This document shows positions 52,152-62,101 of a DNA stretch of 64,000 nt, one piece after another. Numbering within the stretch: position 1 is the first letter of the stretch; each line of letters begins with the position of its first letter. The DNA is from Peristeroidobacter agariperforans. Lineage in GTDB: Bacteria > Pseudomonadota > Gammaproteobacteria > Steroidobacterales > Steroidobacteraceae. The notes beneath the pieces are model-generated. The model made no database searches and was not told the DNA's origin. It saw nothing but the letters and a program-made list of their open reading frames with translations. The stretch is from positions 806,001 to 870,000 of the forward strand of contig NZ_RYFW01000001.1 in the NCBI RefSeq assembly GCF_004138335.1, given 5' to 3'. Position numbers and translations under genes: made by a program.

Positions 52152-53781
52152 CTCGCGGCACAAAGAAGAAGTCGCCCACTTCGTGCCCGGCGCCCTTGAT
52201 CGACTTGAACTCGGGGACCTGCACGAACTTGTTCTTCTGTGCGGCAATCTCGACGCGCTTGCGAATCCGGCTGAACAACTCGGGGCTGGAAAGAATGCCC
52301 TGATTGTTTTCCAACTCGTCGAGGAACGCACGAGCGAATACGGAGTTGCCGCCACTGCCTTCATCGAGGACCGGCTTATCGCCGCCCGAGGACAGCAGCA
52401 GCCGCGCGCGCTTCGGCAATTTGAATTTGATGTAGTCCTTCGAATAGGTGACCTTATCGTTCAGGAACAGATAACTCGGATCCGTTGACAGCAAGCCCGC
52501 GTAGCACGAGTCCGCGACCACTAGCACGCGCTTAGCGGGCAAGCGGCCGAGATGACCGGTGATCTGCTCGTTCGGCACCCAGAAGGTGTCTTTCGGTGGC
52601 GCGTCCGCGTTCACCGGCAGCCAATAGCCCGCCTCGCTCTTGCCACTTTGCAAACGCGCGCCATGGCCGGCGTAGTAAATGAGCAGGTTGTCCTCGGGCT
52701 TGAGCACGGCATTGAGATCGTTGATGGCCTTCAACATCGTAATGTCGTTGGCGTCTTCGAGAATCGACACCGTGAAGCCGTAACGATCGGCAAGGATGCG
52801 AGCCGCACGAGCCGCGTCGTACTTCGGCGTTTCCAGACTCTCGATGCTTTGATAGTTCTGATTGCCGATGACGATGGCGTAGTAGCGCCCGAAGTTCATG
52901 CCCTGGAGCGTGCGCTCGTCGGCAGTCGGCGGCAGCTGGGCCAATTCAGTCGTGCCCTGCGGAGTACGAGTCTTTGGAATGCCGGCCAGACGCTCCGTGC
53001 TCTTGCGACGCTCCTGCTCGAGCTGTGCGATCCAGCGCTTCAGCGCTTCGATTTCCTTGCTGCTGTTGTCGGCGGTCTGCTCGACAGCCGGCTGCTTCGC
53101 GAGCTGCTCCTGCAAGTCCTTCAGTTGCTTCTGCAGGATTCCGAGCTGCGCGTCTTTCTCCGCGATGGCGGCATCGAGCTCTTTGCGCAGCTCGTCCTGC
53201 TCGCGCTGCGCGGCCGACGTGAAAATGATGTTGTCCTCCGGCACACCCCAAGCCTGTCGATACAGGTTCAAAGCTTTGAGCCCATCCTGCGGCACACCCA
53301 GACCCTGCTCATACATCGTGCCCAGATTGAACAGCGCCCGTGCGTAGTTCTTATCCGCAGCCTTCTGATACCACCTGGCCGCCGCTTCGTAGTCCGGCGG
53401 CACGCCCATGCCGCGCTCGTAGATCTCGCCAACATTGGTCTGGGCTTCGACATCGCCCGACTCCGCCGCTTGCATCCAGATGCGTAGCGCGGACTGCAGG
53501 TCGGCGCGATCGTAGGCGACATACTCGCCGCCGCGGATCGAACAATCCGATGCGGTGGTCCGAATTGGCCGTCGCTGCGAAAGGAAGCTGCTATTGCCGA
53601 GCTGGCGCACCTGCCCCGGCAACAGGCAGTCGACGATCTCCAGCTCGGAGCGCTTCACCATGCCCTTGGTCGCCGCTTTGTCGGTAACGCCGGGCGCTGC
53701 GGCCGAGGCGATGACGAACAAGCTCGGGGCGAGCAGTGCCGTGATTCGGCCCAGAGTCTTCGGCAGGTGGCGCGTTTTCAT
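52141..53781 (-). CDS. Exported caspase-like (peptidase C14) protein with Sel1 repeats
   Basis: A 546-residue protein. Residues 1-29 are a signal peptide, 90-180 contain two or three Sel1-type repeats (ALRIWMQAAESGDVEAQTNV, YEAAARWYQKAADKNYARAL), 190-265 are a coiled coil (LGILQKQLKDLQEQL), and 295-535 are a caspase domain with the catalytic dyad His373 in IYYAGHGA and Cys426 in VADSCYAG. The final part SPELFSRIRKRVEIAAQKN is standard for bacterial caspase-like proteins. It begins 2 bp after the stop of the upstream autotransporter, so the two are one operon and probably act together in the envelope. Cleavage specificity and target are not known. Confidence 0.85.
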   Translation of the reverse strand: MKTRHLPKTLGRITALLAPSLFVIASAAAPGVTDKAATKGMVKRSELEIVDCLLPGQVRQLGNSSFLSQRRPIRTTASDCSIRGGEYVAYDRADLQSALRIWMQAAESGDVEAQTNVGEIYERGMGVPPDYEAAARWYQKAADKNYARALFNLGTMYEQGLGVPQDGLKALNLYRQAWGVPEDNIIFTSAAQREQDELRKELDAAIAEKDAQLGILQKQLKDLQEQLAKQPAVEQTADNSSKEIEALKRWIAQLEQERRKSTERLAGIPKTRTPQGTTELAQLPPTADERTLQGMNFGRYYAIVIGNQNYQSIESLETPKYDAARAARILADRYGFTVSILEDANDITMLKAINDLNAVLKPEDNLLIYYAGHGARLQSGKSEAGYWLPVNADAPPKDTFWVPNEQITGHLGRLPAKRVLVVADSCYAGLLSTDPSYLFLNDKVTYSKDYIKFKLPKRARLLLSSGGDKPVLDEGSGGNSVFARAFLDELENNQGILSSPELFSRIRKRVEIAAQKNKFVQVPEFKSIKGAGHEVGDFFFVPRVRS

Positions 53782-53783
53782 AT

Positions 53784-56144
53784 TTAGAAGCTACGTTGGA
53801 AGCGCAGGCCCATGCTCACGTCCTGGAAGTTGATGAACTCGAAGCTCTCCAGGCGCTGGTACTCGACGTACCCTGAAATGCCGTGGATGAACTGCGCCGA
53901 GAGGCCAGTGGCCAAGCGCCAGTACGATTCATCCGGGTTGTCTGTTTCCACGAGGATGGGCGGCGTGCCGGTCGCATTCGGGTCGGCGGCGAAGCGCACG
54001 CCAAACACATCGGCGTCGTCCTTGAACTCACGCACGTAGTCGATGCGCAGGTGTGGCAGCAGCACGCCCCAGCTCAGATTCCACGCATATGTGGCGCGGA
54101 AGCCCAGATTGCCAGTGAACGATTGGAAGGTCTGTTCGTCGTAAATCAGGTTCAAGCCGCCAGCGCCGCTCTCGGTGAAGCCATCGATCGTCGCATCGAT
54201 ATAGAACAGGCCCAACGTCGGCGACAACGTGAGCCCGCCGACCAGAAAGTCATAACCGCCCGAGAGGCCGGCGCTGTACGTCATGCCATCGGTGTCGCCA
54301 TGGGCGTCGACGTTCACCAGGCCGGCGCCATCCACATAGGTGATGTTCCGATCGGCGCCGTAATCGGCGTTGGCGACATTGACGATGGCATCGAAATAGA
54401 AATTCTTGGCCGCATAGGTGGAGCCATAAAGTGAGAAGGCCCAGGTGTCGGTATCGAGTCCGCCTTCATCCCGCGGATTGAATTCGATGCTCGACTGTCC
54501 GTACGCGAGCGACACGCCACCGACCAGCTTGTCGTTGAAACGGTAATCCAAGCCACCCACCAGCGCCCACTGATTCGCATCGAAGGCCGGGCTGCTGTCA
54601 CTGCGGTCCTTCTCGCCGAAGCTGTAGTTGCCGCGCGCCCACATGCCCCACTTGTCGCTAAGCAGGCCGCCGGGCTCGTCGGCACTGGCGCCGCCACCCA
54701 ACAGGCCCTTCACCATGTCCTGCAGTTGAGCCAGCGGCACGGACTTGCCATCGACGATGATGTTGAGGCCCGCGAGGCTGAGTCCTTTGGCGCCGCCACG
54801 CAGCGCCATCAAACGATCCATGACGCTGGCGTACTGCGTGTTCGCGAACAGCAGCGTCTGCGTGCGCGCGACGGCGAAGTCGTCGGCGACCATTTCATCC
54901 AGCGCATCGATCTGATTTGCCGTGGTGTTATTGATCTGCAGGCCGTTGCAACGGATCAGCAGATCTTGCTGATCCGCGGTGAGGCCGGACAGATCGCGCA
55001 ACTGGTTGCAGATGCGGTCCAACGCCAGCGCGACGCGGCGCTGATTCGGCGACAGGTTGGGAATATCGGCGAGCGTCGTGATCACCGGACCCGCGTCGAC
55101 GGTAATCGTCACGGTGTCCGAAGCCTGCAGGCCGGCGTTGTCGGTCACCAGCAGTTGAATGAGGTTTTCGCCGTTCGGCAAGCGTGTTTGCAGCGTAGGC
55201 GAGCTGCTCGTGCCGAGCAGCGTTTCAGTCTGGCCGTCAGTGATGCTGGACCAGCGATACGTCACGATCTGACCATCGGCATCGGTAGACAGACTCGCAT
55301 CCAGCGTCACGTCCTCGCCATCTTCACGGTCGCTATCGGCAACGCTGCGATCCGCTCCCGCATTCGCGGCGGGGCCGGTTGCATTGCCGACAGTGATCGT
55401 CACTTCGGTGAGAGTGCTCTCACCGCTTGCGTCGCTCACGATTACGCGGATGAACGAAATGCCGTCGGGCAGCGGGAGCGTCGGCGCCGGTGACGTCGAC
55501 AGCTGCGTTTCGCCGTCGGTGCCATACCAGGCATAGCTGAGTATCTCGCCTTCCGGATCGCTCGCGGTGGCGCTGAACGAAACGTTCTCGCCCGGCGCGC
55601 CATCGCTGTCGTTCACGGTGCGATTGCCGCCGTTGATGCTCACCGCCGGTGCTTGGTTGAGATCCGCGCAAGTATCTTCTTGCGCCTCGTTGCCCGGAAT
55701 CACGATGCCAGGACCCGGGGCATTGATAATGGTGATGCCAGGTGTGCCGGTCGAACCAGTGTCTCCCAGCGGGTTGGTGGCTGAAAGCGGCACGGACAGC
55801 GTGTCGCCACTGGCAGGTGTGTAGTCGATGTTCGAGATCTGGATGCAGACCCCGCCTGCATCGTTCGGATCGTAGCGCTGAATGCTCAGGCTGTCGGTCA
55901 CATTGCCATTGAGAAACAGAATACCTTGTCCCGTATCGATATCGATCCGGGGCGAGCCGCTGACCGCGCCAGCCGTGCGCAGATTGATGAACACGTCCTG
56001 CCCGGGCGCGGGAATCGGAATATTGACCTGACTGCTGAAACTCGGCGGAATGGCCTGCGCCAACGGCGCCATTGCGAGCAGCGCCACGCCGCCCATCCAT
56101 GTTGCCAACGTCCGTCCGGCTGCTCTGAGCGCCGCTGCCTTCAT
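53784..56144 (-). CDS. Autotransporter with PKD-like repeats and C-terminal beta-barrel
   Basis: A 786-residue protein. The ATG at 56144 follows GGGAGAG; residues 1-31 are a signal peptide (ends MAPLAQA). Two consecutive PKD/Ig-like domains lie at about 165-350 (NQAPAVSINGGNRTVNDSDG, SFSATASDPEGEILSYAWYG; ANAGADRSVADSDREDGEDV), then a helical linker with paired Cys (RICNQLRDLSGLTADQQDLL), and about 515-786 form an autotransporter barrel (DKWGMWARGNYSFGEKDRSD, WRLATGLSAQFIHGISGYVEY) ending RFQRSF. This exposes the PKD region on the surface or in the barrel lumen. Directly followed by a caspase-like gene. Confidence 0.85.
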   Translation of the reverse strand: MKAAALRAAGRTLATWMGGVALLAMAPLAQAIPPSFSSQVNIPIPAPGQDVFINLRTAGAVSGSPRIDIDTGQGILFLNGNVTDSLSIQRYDPNDAGGVCIQISNIDYTPASGDTLSVPLSATNPLGDTGSTGTPGITIINAPGPGIVIPGNEAQEDTCADLNQAPAVSINGGNRTVNDSDGAPGENVSFSATASDPEGEILSYAWYGTDGETQLSTSPAPTLPLPDGISFIRVIVSDASGESTLTEVTITVGNATGPAANAGADRSVADSDREDGEDVTLDASLSTDADGQIVTYRWSSITDGQTETLLGTSSSPTLQTRLPNGENLIQLLVTDNAGLQASDTVTITVDAGPVITTLADIPNLSPNQRRVALALDRICNQLRDLSGLTADQQDLLIRCNGLQINNTTANQIDALDEMVADDFAVARTQTLLFANTQYASVMDRLMALRGGAKGLSLAGLNIIVDGKSVPLAQLQDMVKGLLGGGASADEPGGLLSDKWGMWARGNYSFGEKDRSDSSPAFDANQWALVGGLDYRFNDKLVGGVSLAYGQSSIEFNPRDEGGLDTDTWAFSLYGSTYAAKNFYFDAIVNVANADYGADRNITYVDGAGLVNVDAHGDTDGMTYSAGLSGGYDFLVGGLTLSPTLGLFYIDATIDGFTESGAGGLNLIYDEQTFQSFTGNLGFRATYAWNLSWGVLLPHLRIDYVREFKDDADVFGVRFAADPNATGTPPILVETDNPDESYWRLATGLSAQFIHGISGYVEYQRLESFEFINFQDVSMGLRFQRSF

Positions 56145-56328
56145 TGCAAGCTCTCCCTTGGTTTTTCGTATGAGCTGGCTCGCCAATCGCCACAATTCCG
56201 CGGCACGTAGTTATCCGCCGCTCTCGCTCGACTGCAACGGGCCATAAGTGCAGGCGCGCCCTTATAGCGGGGCGAACTGTGCCGCCGGAGGTTGACTTCC
56301 GTTGTGATGCAGGTCGCAATCGCGTGTC

Positions 56329-57144
56329 ATGAACGTCAGGGTTGCCCTTAATGCCATATCCGCCTTGCTGCTCCTGGGCGGCTGCACCTCTGCAGGGCAG
56401 CGCCTGGATCGGCGTGCCCAGCAGGCCGGGCTCGAGATCGTTCATGTTACGGCCGGCGAGTTTCCCAGCATCGTGTATCTGAAACGCGGTGCTGCTGCCG
56501 ATCATGCCAGGCAACCGTTGACGATATTCCTCGAAAGCGACGGCATTCCCTGGCTCGGCCGCGCACCGAGCGACGATCCCACCACGCGTCAGCCGGTCGC
56601 GTTGGAAATGTTGATGCGCTCGGCGGCGCCCGCCGCGTATGTCACCCGTCCGTGCTACAACGGGCTTCGCTCAGACAAATGCAACGTCGAGCTCTGGACC
56701 GGCGCGCGTTATTCAGCCGACGTCGTCGATAGCATGGTAGCGACGGTGCGAGAAGCACAGCGTCGCGTCGGCGCCGAGCAAGTCGCGCTGGTTGGTTACA
56801 GTGGCGGCGGCTCGCTCGCTGTGTTGATCGCGGAGCGGCTGGAGAATGTGTTTTCTGTGGTTACTGTCGCTGCCAATCTGGATACGGACGCCTGGACCGA
56901 GCACCACCGATATCTGCGATTGTCGCAATCGTTGAATCCCGCCCTGAGCGACCAGCCGCACCCCTGGCCCGAGTTACATCTGCGCGGCGCGAACGATCGG
57001 GTCGTGCCGCTCGCGACCATCGAACGATATTTCTTGCGTTACCCACGGGCGCAACAACGAACCATCGAAGGCTTCGATCACGTTTGCTGCTGGGTGCGCG
57101 ACTGGCCGACGATCAGCGCGATCCCCACGCTGCCCGCGCCTTGA
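56329..57144 (+). CDS. Alpha/beta hydrolase lipoprotein
   Basis: A 271-residue lipoprotein with lipobox LLLGGCTS (Cys about 20). The core has the oxyanion segment TIFLESDGIPW, nucleophile elbow VGYSGGGSLAVL and a probable His in TIEGFDHVCCW near the C-terminus, with Asp before it in RGANDRVVPLATIER. Its family (DUF3530/esterase-like) acts on small esters or on envelope components. Divergent from the autotransporter operon; converges with glpQ, overlapping it by 32 bp. Confidence 0.8.
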   Translation: MNVRVALNAISALLLLGGCTSAGQRLDRRAQQAGLEIVHVTAGEFPSIVYLKRGAAADHARQPLTIFLESDGIPWLGRAPSDDPTTRQPVALEMLMRSAAPAAYVTRPCYNGLRSDKCNVELWTGARYSADVVDSMVATVREAQRRVGAEQVALVGYSGGGSLAVLIAERLENVFSVVTVAANLDTDAWTEHHRYLRLSQSLNPALSDQPHPWPELHLRGANDRVVPLATIERYFLRYPRAQQRTIEGFDHVCCWVRDWPTISAIPTLPAP

Positions 57145-58210
57145 GCGCCGTGTCGGAGAAATCGGAGAATACGCCGTCGATGCCCAGCTCGTAGAAGCGC
57201 CGGTATTCCTGTTGCGGATCGTTGTGGTACTCGGGCGCCAACGTCGCGGGCTCATTGCGGAATGTATAGGTGTGCACGCGCAGGCCGGCTTGATGAGCCT
57301 GCTCGATCACCGTGGTCGTGAGCAACTTCGGCTGCCCGGCGTCGCGCAGGATCTGCCGTTTCCAGGGTCCGATCGCATTTGCGTACTTCGCCACGTCGGC
57401 GAGACTCTTCGGCCGCTCGCCGCCGCGACGATCGCCGTAGTCAGGAATGAGAACGCTCTCCACTCGCTGGCCGCTGTTGTCATAGATGAGCGATCCCTCG
57501 TCCATCAGCTGCACGAGCGGCAACGGTGTCCTCGCGCGCAGGTACTGCAGATTCGCACTCTCGAATGACTGGATGAAGATAGGCGTGCCTGCTTTGTTCA
57601 AGCCACGCCGAGTCAATGCATCCAGCAATCGATCTTCCAGCGGCAAGTTCAGCTGCAGATGGAACGCGGGATGCTTGGTTTCGGGATAGAGGCCGATGCG
57701 TCGCCCGCGCTTCGCCGACTCCTGCTCGACCAGATCGAGAATCTCTTCGAACGTCGGCACGGTGAACTTGCCGTCGAACTCCTTCGAACGCGCCGGATTG
57801 GGCTGCACGGCACGCAGCTGCCGGATCTCCGCAAGCGTGAAGTCGCTAGCGAAGAATCCGGTGACTTCCTTGCCGTCGAGCGTCTTGGTGCTCCGGCGCG
57901 ATGCGAACTCGGGCCGCGACTTCACATCGGTGGTGTCATCGAGCAGCGGCTCGTGTCGCGCGATGAGCTGACCATCGCGCGTCGCGACCAGATCGGGCTC
58001 GACATAGTCGGCGCCGAACTCGATCGCCAGCAGATACGAGGCGAGCGTGTGCTCGGGCCGATAGCCCGAGGCGCCGCGATGAGCGATCACCAGCGGCGGC
58101 TTGCCGTCCAATGTCGCCCATTTGTCGTGCAAGGAAGGCTGCGCTTGCGCCGGTCCGCTCATCGTCGACACCATTGCGAACAAGAAACCAAAGCGAAGCA
58201 AACGGTTCAC
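57113..58210 (-). CDS. glpQ: Glycerophosphodiester phosphodiesterase
   Basis: A 365-residue periplasmic enzyme that hydrolyses deacylated phospholipids to glycerol-3-phosphate and an alcohol. The N-terminal signal ([19 protein letters not shown]) precedes the catalytic blocks [41 protein letters not shown] and LYPETKH, plus the C-terminal GIDGVFSDF. The start is GTG at 58210, 2 bp after the SDR stop, so the two are one transcript. The catalytic His pair and the Glu/Asp metal ligands are intact. Confidence 0.93.
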   Translation of the reverse strand: MNRLLRFGFLFAMVSTMSGPAQAQPSLHDKWATLDGKPPLVIAHRGASGYRPEHTLASYLLAIEFGADYVEPDLVATRDGQLIARHEPLLDDTTDVKSRPEFASRRSTKTLDGKEVTGFFASDFTLAEIRQLRAVQPNPARSKEFDGKFTVPTFEEILDLVEQESAKRGRRIGLYPETKHPAFHLQLNLPLEDRLLDALTRRGLNKAGTPIFIQSFESANLQYLRARTPLPLVQLMDEGSLIYDNSGQRVESVLIPDYGDRRGGERPKSLADVAKYANAIGPWKRQILRDAGQPKLLTTTVIEQAHQAGLRVHTYTFRNEPATLAPEYHNDPQQEYRRFYELGIDGVFSDFSDTALKARAAWGSR

Positions 58211-58212
58211 GA

Positions 58213-59043
58213 TCAGTCGACGAAGAAGTCCGGCTGAAACTGTTTGTTGCCAGGCGTGACCGCGTACTGATCGAGATCCTTCGTTCCCGCACTCGCCAGC
58301 ACCTCGTCGTCGATGAAGAAGTTGCCAGTGCAGCTGCGAGGATCGCGCGTCAGGATGACATGCGCCGCGTCCGCCATGATCTCCGGCTTGCGACCTTTCT
58401 TCGGATCTGCCAGCGCGATGACATTCAACGCAGCCGTCGCGATGACCGTGCGAGGCCACAGCGCGTTGACGCCGATGCCGTCGGCGCGAAACTCCTCGGC
58501 CATGCCGAGCACACACATGCTCATGCCGTACTTCGCCATCGTGTAAGCGACGTGCGGCCCAAACCAGCGCGGCTTCATGCTCAGCGGCGGCGACAAATTG
58601 AGGATGTGAGGATGGCGCCCCGCCTTTGCCGATTCTTTCAGATAAGGCAGGCACGCCTGCGAGCACACGAAGGTGCCGCGGACGTTGACGCCGAACATCA
58701 GATCGAAGCGCTTCATCGGCGTGTCGAGCGTGCCGGTCAGCGAGATCGCGCTGGCATTGTTCACCAGGATATCGACGCTGCCGAAATGTGCGGCGGTCTT
58801 CTTCACCGCTTCGGCGACCGCATTCTCGTCGCGAATATCGACCTGCATGGGCAGAGCCTTGCCGCCCGCGGCTTCGATGGCTTCGGCCGCAGTGTGAATG
58901 GTGCCGGGCAGCCTGGGATTGGGCTGATCGCTCTTGGCTGCGATCGCGATATTGGCGCCATCTTTCGCCGCCCGCACCGCAATCGCCAGGCCGATGCCGC
59001 GCGATGCGCCCGAGATGAAGAGTGTCTTGCCGCGAAGAGACAT
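58213..59043 (-). CDS. Short-chain dehydrogenase (HSDL2-like)
   Basis: A 276-residue SDR starting [20 protein letters not shown] (cofactor site) with VNNASAIS, the catalytic Ser in LNLSPPLSM and Tyr/Lys in [12 protein letters not shown]. This is the pattern of hydroxysteroid dehydrogenase-like protein 2, a group lacking most of the C-terminal SCP2 domain seen in eukaryotic members. It ends 2 bp before the GTG start of glpQ. The substrate is probably a long-chain or steroidal alcohol, an inference from the family. Confidence 0.88.
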   Translation of the reverse strand: MSLRGKTLFISGASRGIGLAIAVRAAKDGANIAIAAKSDQPNPRLPGTIHTAAEAIEAAGGKALPMQVDIRDENAVAEAVKKTAAHFGSVDILVNNASAISLTGTLDTPMKRFDLMFGVNVRGTFVCSQACLPYLKESAKAGRHPHILNLSPPLSMKPRWFGPHVAYTMAKYGMSMCVLGMAEEFRADGIGVNALWPRTVIATAALNVIALADPKKGRKPEIMADAAHVILTRDPRSCTGNFFIDDEVLASAGTKDLDQYAVTPGNKQFQPDFFVD

Positions 59044-59226
59044 ACGAAGCTCCGACCGGTTGGAGGACGCATCATCATAGGCCCGATCTGCACAGCGAGC
59101 ATAGGAGTGACTGTCACAATCGTCTGCTCACGATTCGCTCAGTCCGACTGTCGGGCAGTAACGCACATTGCAGCGTTATATAGTCGGCGTGCCAGACCAC
59201 TCGGAAACGGAAGGGACGGAGCTCGC

Positions 59227-60141
59227 ATGCGTAGCTGGGCGTGGGCCGTAGTCTTGTTAGTCCTGCAAGGGGGAATCGCGATGGCCGACACGACGGATGT
59301 GTGGGATCAGGTCGAGCACAAGTACGCCGACTCCGGCGGCGTGAAGATCCACTATGCGGCACTGGGCCAGGGACCGCTGGTCGTGATGATCCACGGCTTT
59401 CCGGATTTCTGGTACTCGTGGCGCAAACAAATGCGCGCGCTCGCCGACAACGGTTATCGAGCGGTGGCCGTCGATCTGCGCGGCTACAACCTTTCTGATA
59501 AACCCAAAGGCGTGGAGAACTACGCCATGCCGTTGTTGGTTGGCGATATTGCCGCGGTGGTCAAGGCCGAGCAGGTCGAGCGCGCCGTGATCGTCGGCCA
59601 TGACTGGGGCGGCTCGGTGGCCTGGAACGTAGCGATGCGCAAGCCCGAGATCACGCGACTGTTGATCATCTGCAATCTGCCGCACCCGGCGGGCATCGCA
59701 CGCGAGATCGCCACCAATCCACAACAGAAGAAGAATAGCGAGTACGCCTTCAACTTCCAGAAGCCGGACGCGCACAAGGTGATCTCACTGGAGCGCCTCA
59801 CGCAATGGGTGACCGACCCGGCTGCCCGGCCCCGTTATCTGCAGGCCTTCCAGCAATCGGACGTCGAGGCGATGCTCAATTACTACAAGGCCAATTATCC
59901 GAAACCGGATGCACCGCCGCCGCCGGAGAACTTCACTTTCCCGAAGGTGCAAGCGCCGGTGCTGATGTTCCACGGCCTGGAGGATCAGGCGCTGCTGCCG
60001 GGCGCGCTCAATGGCACGTGGCAGTGGGTGGAGAAGGATCTGACTCTCGTCACGGTTCCAGGCGCGAATCACTTCGTGCAACAGGACGCGCCGGAGCTGG
60101 TCAGCAACACGATGGTGGACTGGCTGAAACGTCGCCAGTAG
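59227..60141 (+). CDS. Exported alpha/beta hydrolase, epoxide-hydrolase-like
   Basis: A 304-residue enzyme. The ATG at 59227 follows GGAG; residues 1-20 are a signal peptide ([12 protein letters not shown]). [11 protein letters not shown] carries the HGxP oxyanion motif, [11 protein letters not shown] the nucleophile Asp as in epoxide hydrolases and haloalkane dehalogenases, and the catalytic His is in [12 protein letters not shown]. Substrate unknown. In-frame sequence extends far upstream over the antisense of the SDR and is rejected. Ends before a convergent terminator. Confidence 0.88.
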   Translation: MRSWAWAVVLLVLQGGIAMADTTDVWDQVEHKYADSGGVKIHYAALGQGPLVVMIHGFPDFWYSWRKQMRALADNGYRAVAVDLRGYNLSDKPKGVENYAMPLLVGDIAAVVKAEQVERAVIVGHDWGGSVAWNVAMRKPEITRLLIICNLPHPAGIAREIATNPQQKKNSEYAFNFQKPDAHKVISLERLTQWVTDPAARPRYLQAFQQSDVEAMLNYYKANYPKPDAPPPPENFTFPKVQAPVLMFHGLEDQALLPGALNGTWQWVEKDLTLVTVPGANHFVQQDAPELVSNTMVDWLKRRQ

Positions 60142-60159
60142 TTGCTGCGCTCAGCGAAA

Positions 60160-60186
60160 CTACGCTCCCGTGGGCCGGGAGCGTAG
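60160..60186. terminator. Bidirectional hairpin between convergent genes
   Basis: An 11-bp perfect stem (60160-60170 with 60176-60186, 5-nt loop) sits 18 bp after the hydrolase stop and 17 bp before the stop of the minus-strand Ig protein. The plus side has a weak T-rich tail (ATTCTTCTT) and the minus side TTTC, so it can serve both genes. Confidence 0.75.
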
Positions 60187-60202
60187 CTCGCGATTCTTCT
60201 TA

Positions 60203-61141
60203 TTAGCGAATGGTCTTCGACGCAGTGTTCGAATTCCCGCTTTCGACGCCAGTCGAGGTGTACGCTCGGACCGAGAAGTACCACGTGCCCGCGGACAGAT
60301 CCGGCACCACGTAGCGCGTCACGCCGGCATTCGCCACCTGGACGGTGCGATTCAGAGCACTCGAGCTGGTGCCGTAATAGATGCGATAACCCGCCAGATT
60401 GGTCAGCGTCGTGCCGTTGGTGTTGTTGGTCGGCGGAGTCCAGCTCAGCGTCGCCGAGCCGTTGCTGCTGCCGGCGGCATTGACGGCAATGCTGAAGGAC
60501 GGCAGCGCAGTGCGATTGGTGCCGTCGCTCGCGCTGATCGCGATACCCGAATACGTGCCCACGTGCGACGAGGTCGGCGTGCCGGTGAGCGCGCCCGAGG
60601 AAGTGCTGAACGTCGCCCAGCTCGGACGGTTCGTGATCGACCAGGTGAGCGTGCGGCCCTCGGGATCCGAGCCGGTCGGCCGGAAAGCATAAGCGTTGCC
60701 TGCGGTCACGGAGCTCGACGGCGTGCCGCTCAGCACCGGCGGACGATTGGTCGTGCCACCGCTGGTGTCGGAACGGTACGACGTGATCGAGAACGCCGGC
60801 AGCGTCGCCGTGCCTGTCGCACTTCTCACTGAAATACGAATGTTCGACCAAGTGGCCGGCGTCCGCGGCACCGTGCCTTCGAGCTTTCCGGAATACACCG
60901 AGAACACGGCCCACGACGGCTTGTTGACGATGGAATAACGCAGCGTCCGCTGCGCCACCGCCGGGTCGCGGGCAGTCGGCGCCCAGCTGTAATAAGTGCT
61001 CACCAGCACCTTCGTTTTCGGCGTACCGGAAATCGTCGGTGCGGCCTGAGCGATACTGCTCAGCAGAGACAACGCGCAGAGCAGGGCAAAAAATAGTGCG
61101 GACACGCCCAGAGTGGGCGTGCACTTGAGTGAAGTGCGCAT
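60203..61141 (-). CDS. Secreted Ig-like and fibronectin type III domain protein
   Basis: A 312-residue exported protein. The ATG at 61141 starts MRTSLKCTPTLGVSALFFAL, a signal peptide ending SIAQA. Two putative Ig (He_PIG/cadherin-like) repeats follow, each with the W-containing core (RTLRYSIVNKPSWAVFSVYS and RTLTWSITNRPSWATFSTSS) and the phrase SGTP. The last 90 residues are a fibronectin type III domain (LSWTPPTNNTNGT, AGYRIYYGTSSS, GTWYFSVRAYTSTG). Such modules occur in adhesins or polysaccharide-binding proteins. No anchor is visible, so it would be periplasmic or secreted. Confidence 0.8.
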   Translation of the reverse strand: MRTSLKCTPTLGVSALFFALLCALSLLSSIAQAAPTISGTPKTKVLVSTYYSWAPTARDPAVAQRTLRYSIVNKPSWAVFSVYSGKLEGTVPRTPATWSNIRISVRSATGTATLPAFSITSYRSDTSGGTTNRPPVLSGTPSSSVTAGNAYAFRPTGSDPEGRTLTWSITNRPSWATFSTSSGALTGTPTSSHVGTYSGIAISASDGTNRTALPSFSIAVNAAGSSNGSATLSWTPPTNNTNGTTLTNLAGYRIYYGTSSSALNRTVQVANAGVTRYVVPDLSAGTWYFSVRAYTSTGVESGNSNTASKTIR

Positions 61142-61541
61142 GGACGATCCTCGCGGGTATGACACGGGAGCCGCGTCGCTTACGCGTGCGAAACGGCGCT
61201 CACCCGGAGCCGCGATCTATCGTTCTGCCTGACTCATCCTGGTCGGCGATCGCACGCATTGAGGCGTGTCGATGCGACGAAGTGTCGCTCTCGGGAGCGG
61301 GCAGTTAACGAAAAGAAATTTGTTTGCGCAAAATGTCGTAACGTCCAGACATGTCTGCAAATGCACTCAGTGCGCTTGAATTACAAACATTGGACGCAGC
61401 GCACTCGCGAGGCAGGTTTTATTTTTCGGTGAAATTCGCAGTGCGCGATTTGCAAGGGGCGGATCGCAGCAAAAACATTTGGGTGATTTCGCTTACGTGA
61501 AATACCGACGGCTCGCTCGCTGCGAGAAGAGCTGCCGCGCA
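61142..61541. other. Upstream region of the Ig protein, AT-richer, with palindromes
   Basis: About 400 bp with no convincing gene. It contains the 12-bp perfect palindrome CAGACATGTCTG (61346-61357), directly followed by GCACTCAGTGC (61363-61373), and a leader of roughly 170 bases before the Ig-protein ATG that can fold into several GC-rich hairpins (for example CGGGT pairs with ACCCG around 61150-61204). The base composition is clearly lower in GC than the flanks at 61310-61500. Confidence 0.55.
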
Positions 61542-62000
61542 TCAGCGCGGCATATCGGGACAAACGGTTGGCACCGCCGCGACCACGAATGACTGCACCC
61601 GGTCCTGTCCCGCCAGCTGCAAGCGCAGCTCGTTTTCGTTCGGCATCGAAACAGTCGCTTCGATGGGAATGGAATCCTCGATCCAGCGAATGCGATCGCC
61701 TTCGGCGCCCCATTTGGAAACGCGATAGGTCTCGAAGCACGAGTCCATCAACAGCGTGCGATCCGGCAGGAAGATCATCAAGGTGCCGCGCGAGTGACCC
61801 GGCGTCGTCGACACCCAGATTCTGCCGATGAAACGTGGATCCGACGGCTGGCCCAGGTCCTCTGTATCCGGCGACTGCGCCTCGGGCGCCGGCGGCGGAG
61901 CTGCCGTCTGGGCGACCGGCTGTTCTTTACTACATGCGGTAGCTCCCAAGAGGGCCACGGTCATCAACACGGCGAACGAAGCGGATGATTGTTTGTACAT
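61542..62000 (-). CDS. Small lipoprotein of unknown function
   Basis: A 152-residue lipoprotein. The ATG at 62000 starts MYKQSSASFAVLMTVALLGA and the lipobox LLGATACSK places the Cys at about 23. A Pro/Ala-rich linker follows, then a domain rich in beta strands: GRIWVSTTPGHSRGTLMIFL, RTLLMDSCFETYRV and a final VVAAVPTVCPD with two Cys that may pair. An upstream ATG at 62030 is possible, as neither start has a clear ribosome-binding site. Divergent from the hydrolase gene at 62102. Confidence 0.65.
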   Translation of the reverse strand: MYKQSSASFAVLMTVALLGATACSKEQPVAQTAAPPPAPEAQSPDTEDLGQPSDPRFIGRIWVSTTPGHSRGTLMIFLPDRTLLMDSCFETYRVSKWGAEGDRIRWIEDSIPIEATVSMPNENELRLQLAGQDRVQSFVVAAVPTVCPDMPR

Positions 62001-62101
62001 GGAAGTCTGACCCAGCCGAACCTTCGCCATATTACCCAACCAATGCACCAGCGGTAGTCATGGGCCGCCGGAACCGGCCCGGTGACAACTCATTTAGCGG
62101 T

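Noticed and set aside
58111-59226. In-frame upstream extension of the hydrolase at 59227
   Set aside because: Open only because it is antisense to the HSDL2-like SDR; the signal peptide and ribosome-binding site start at 59227.
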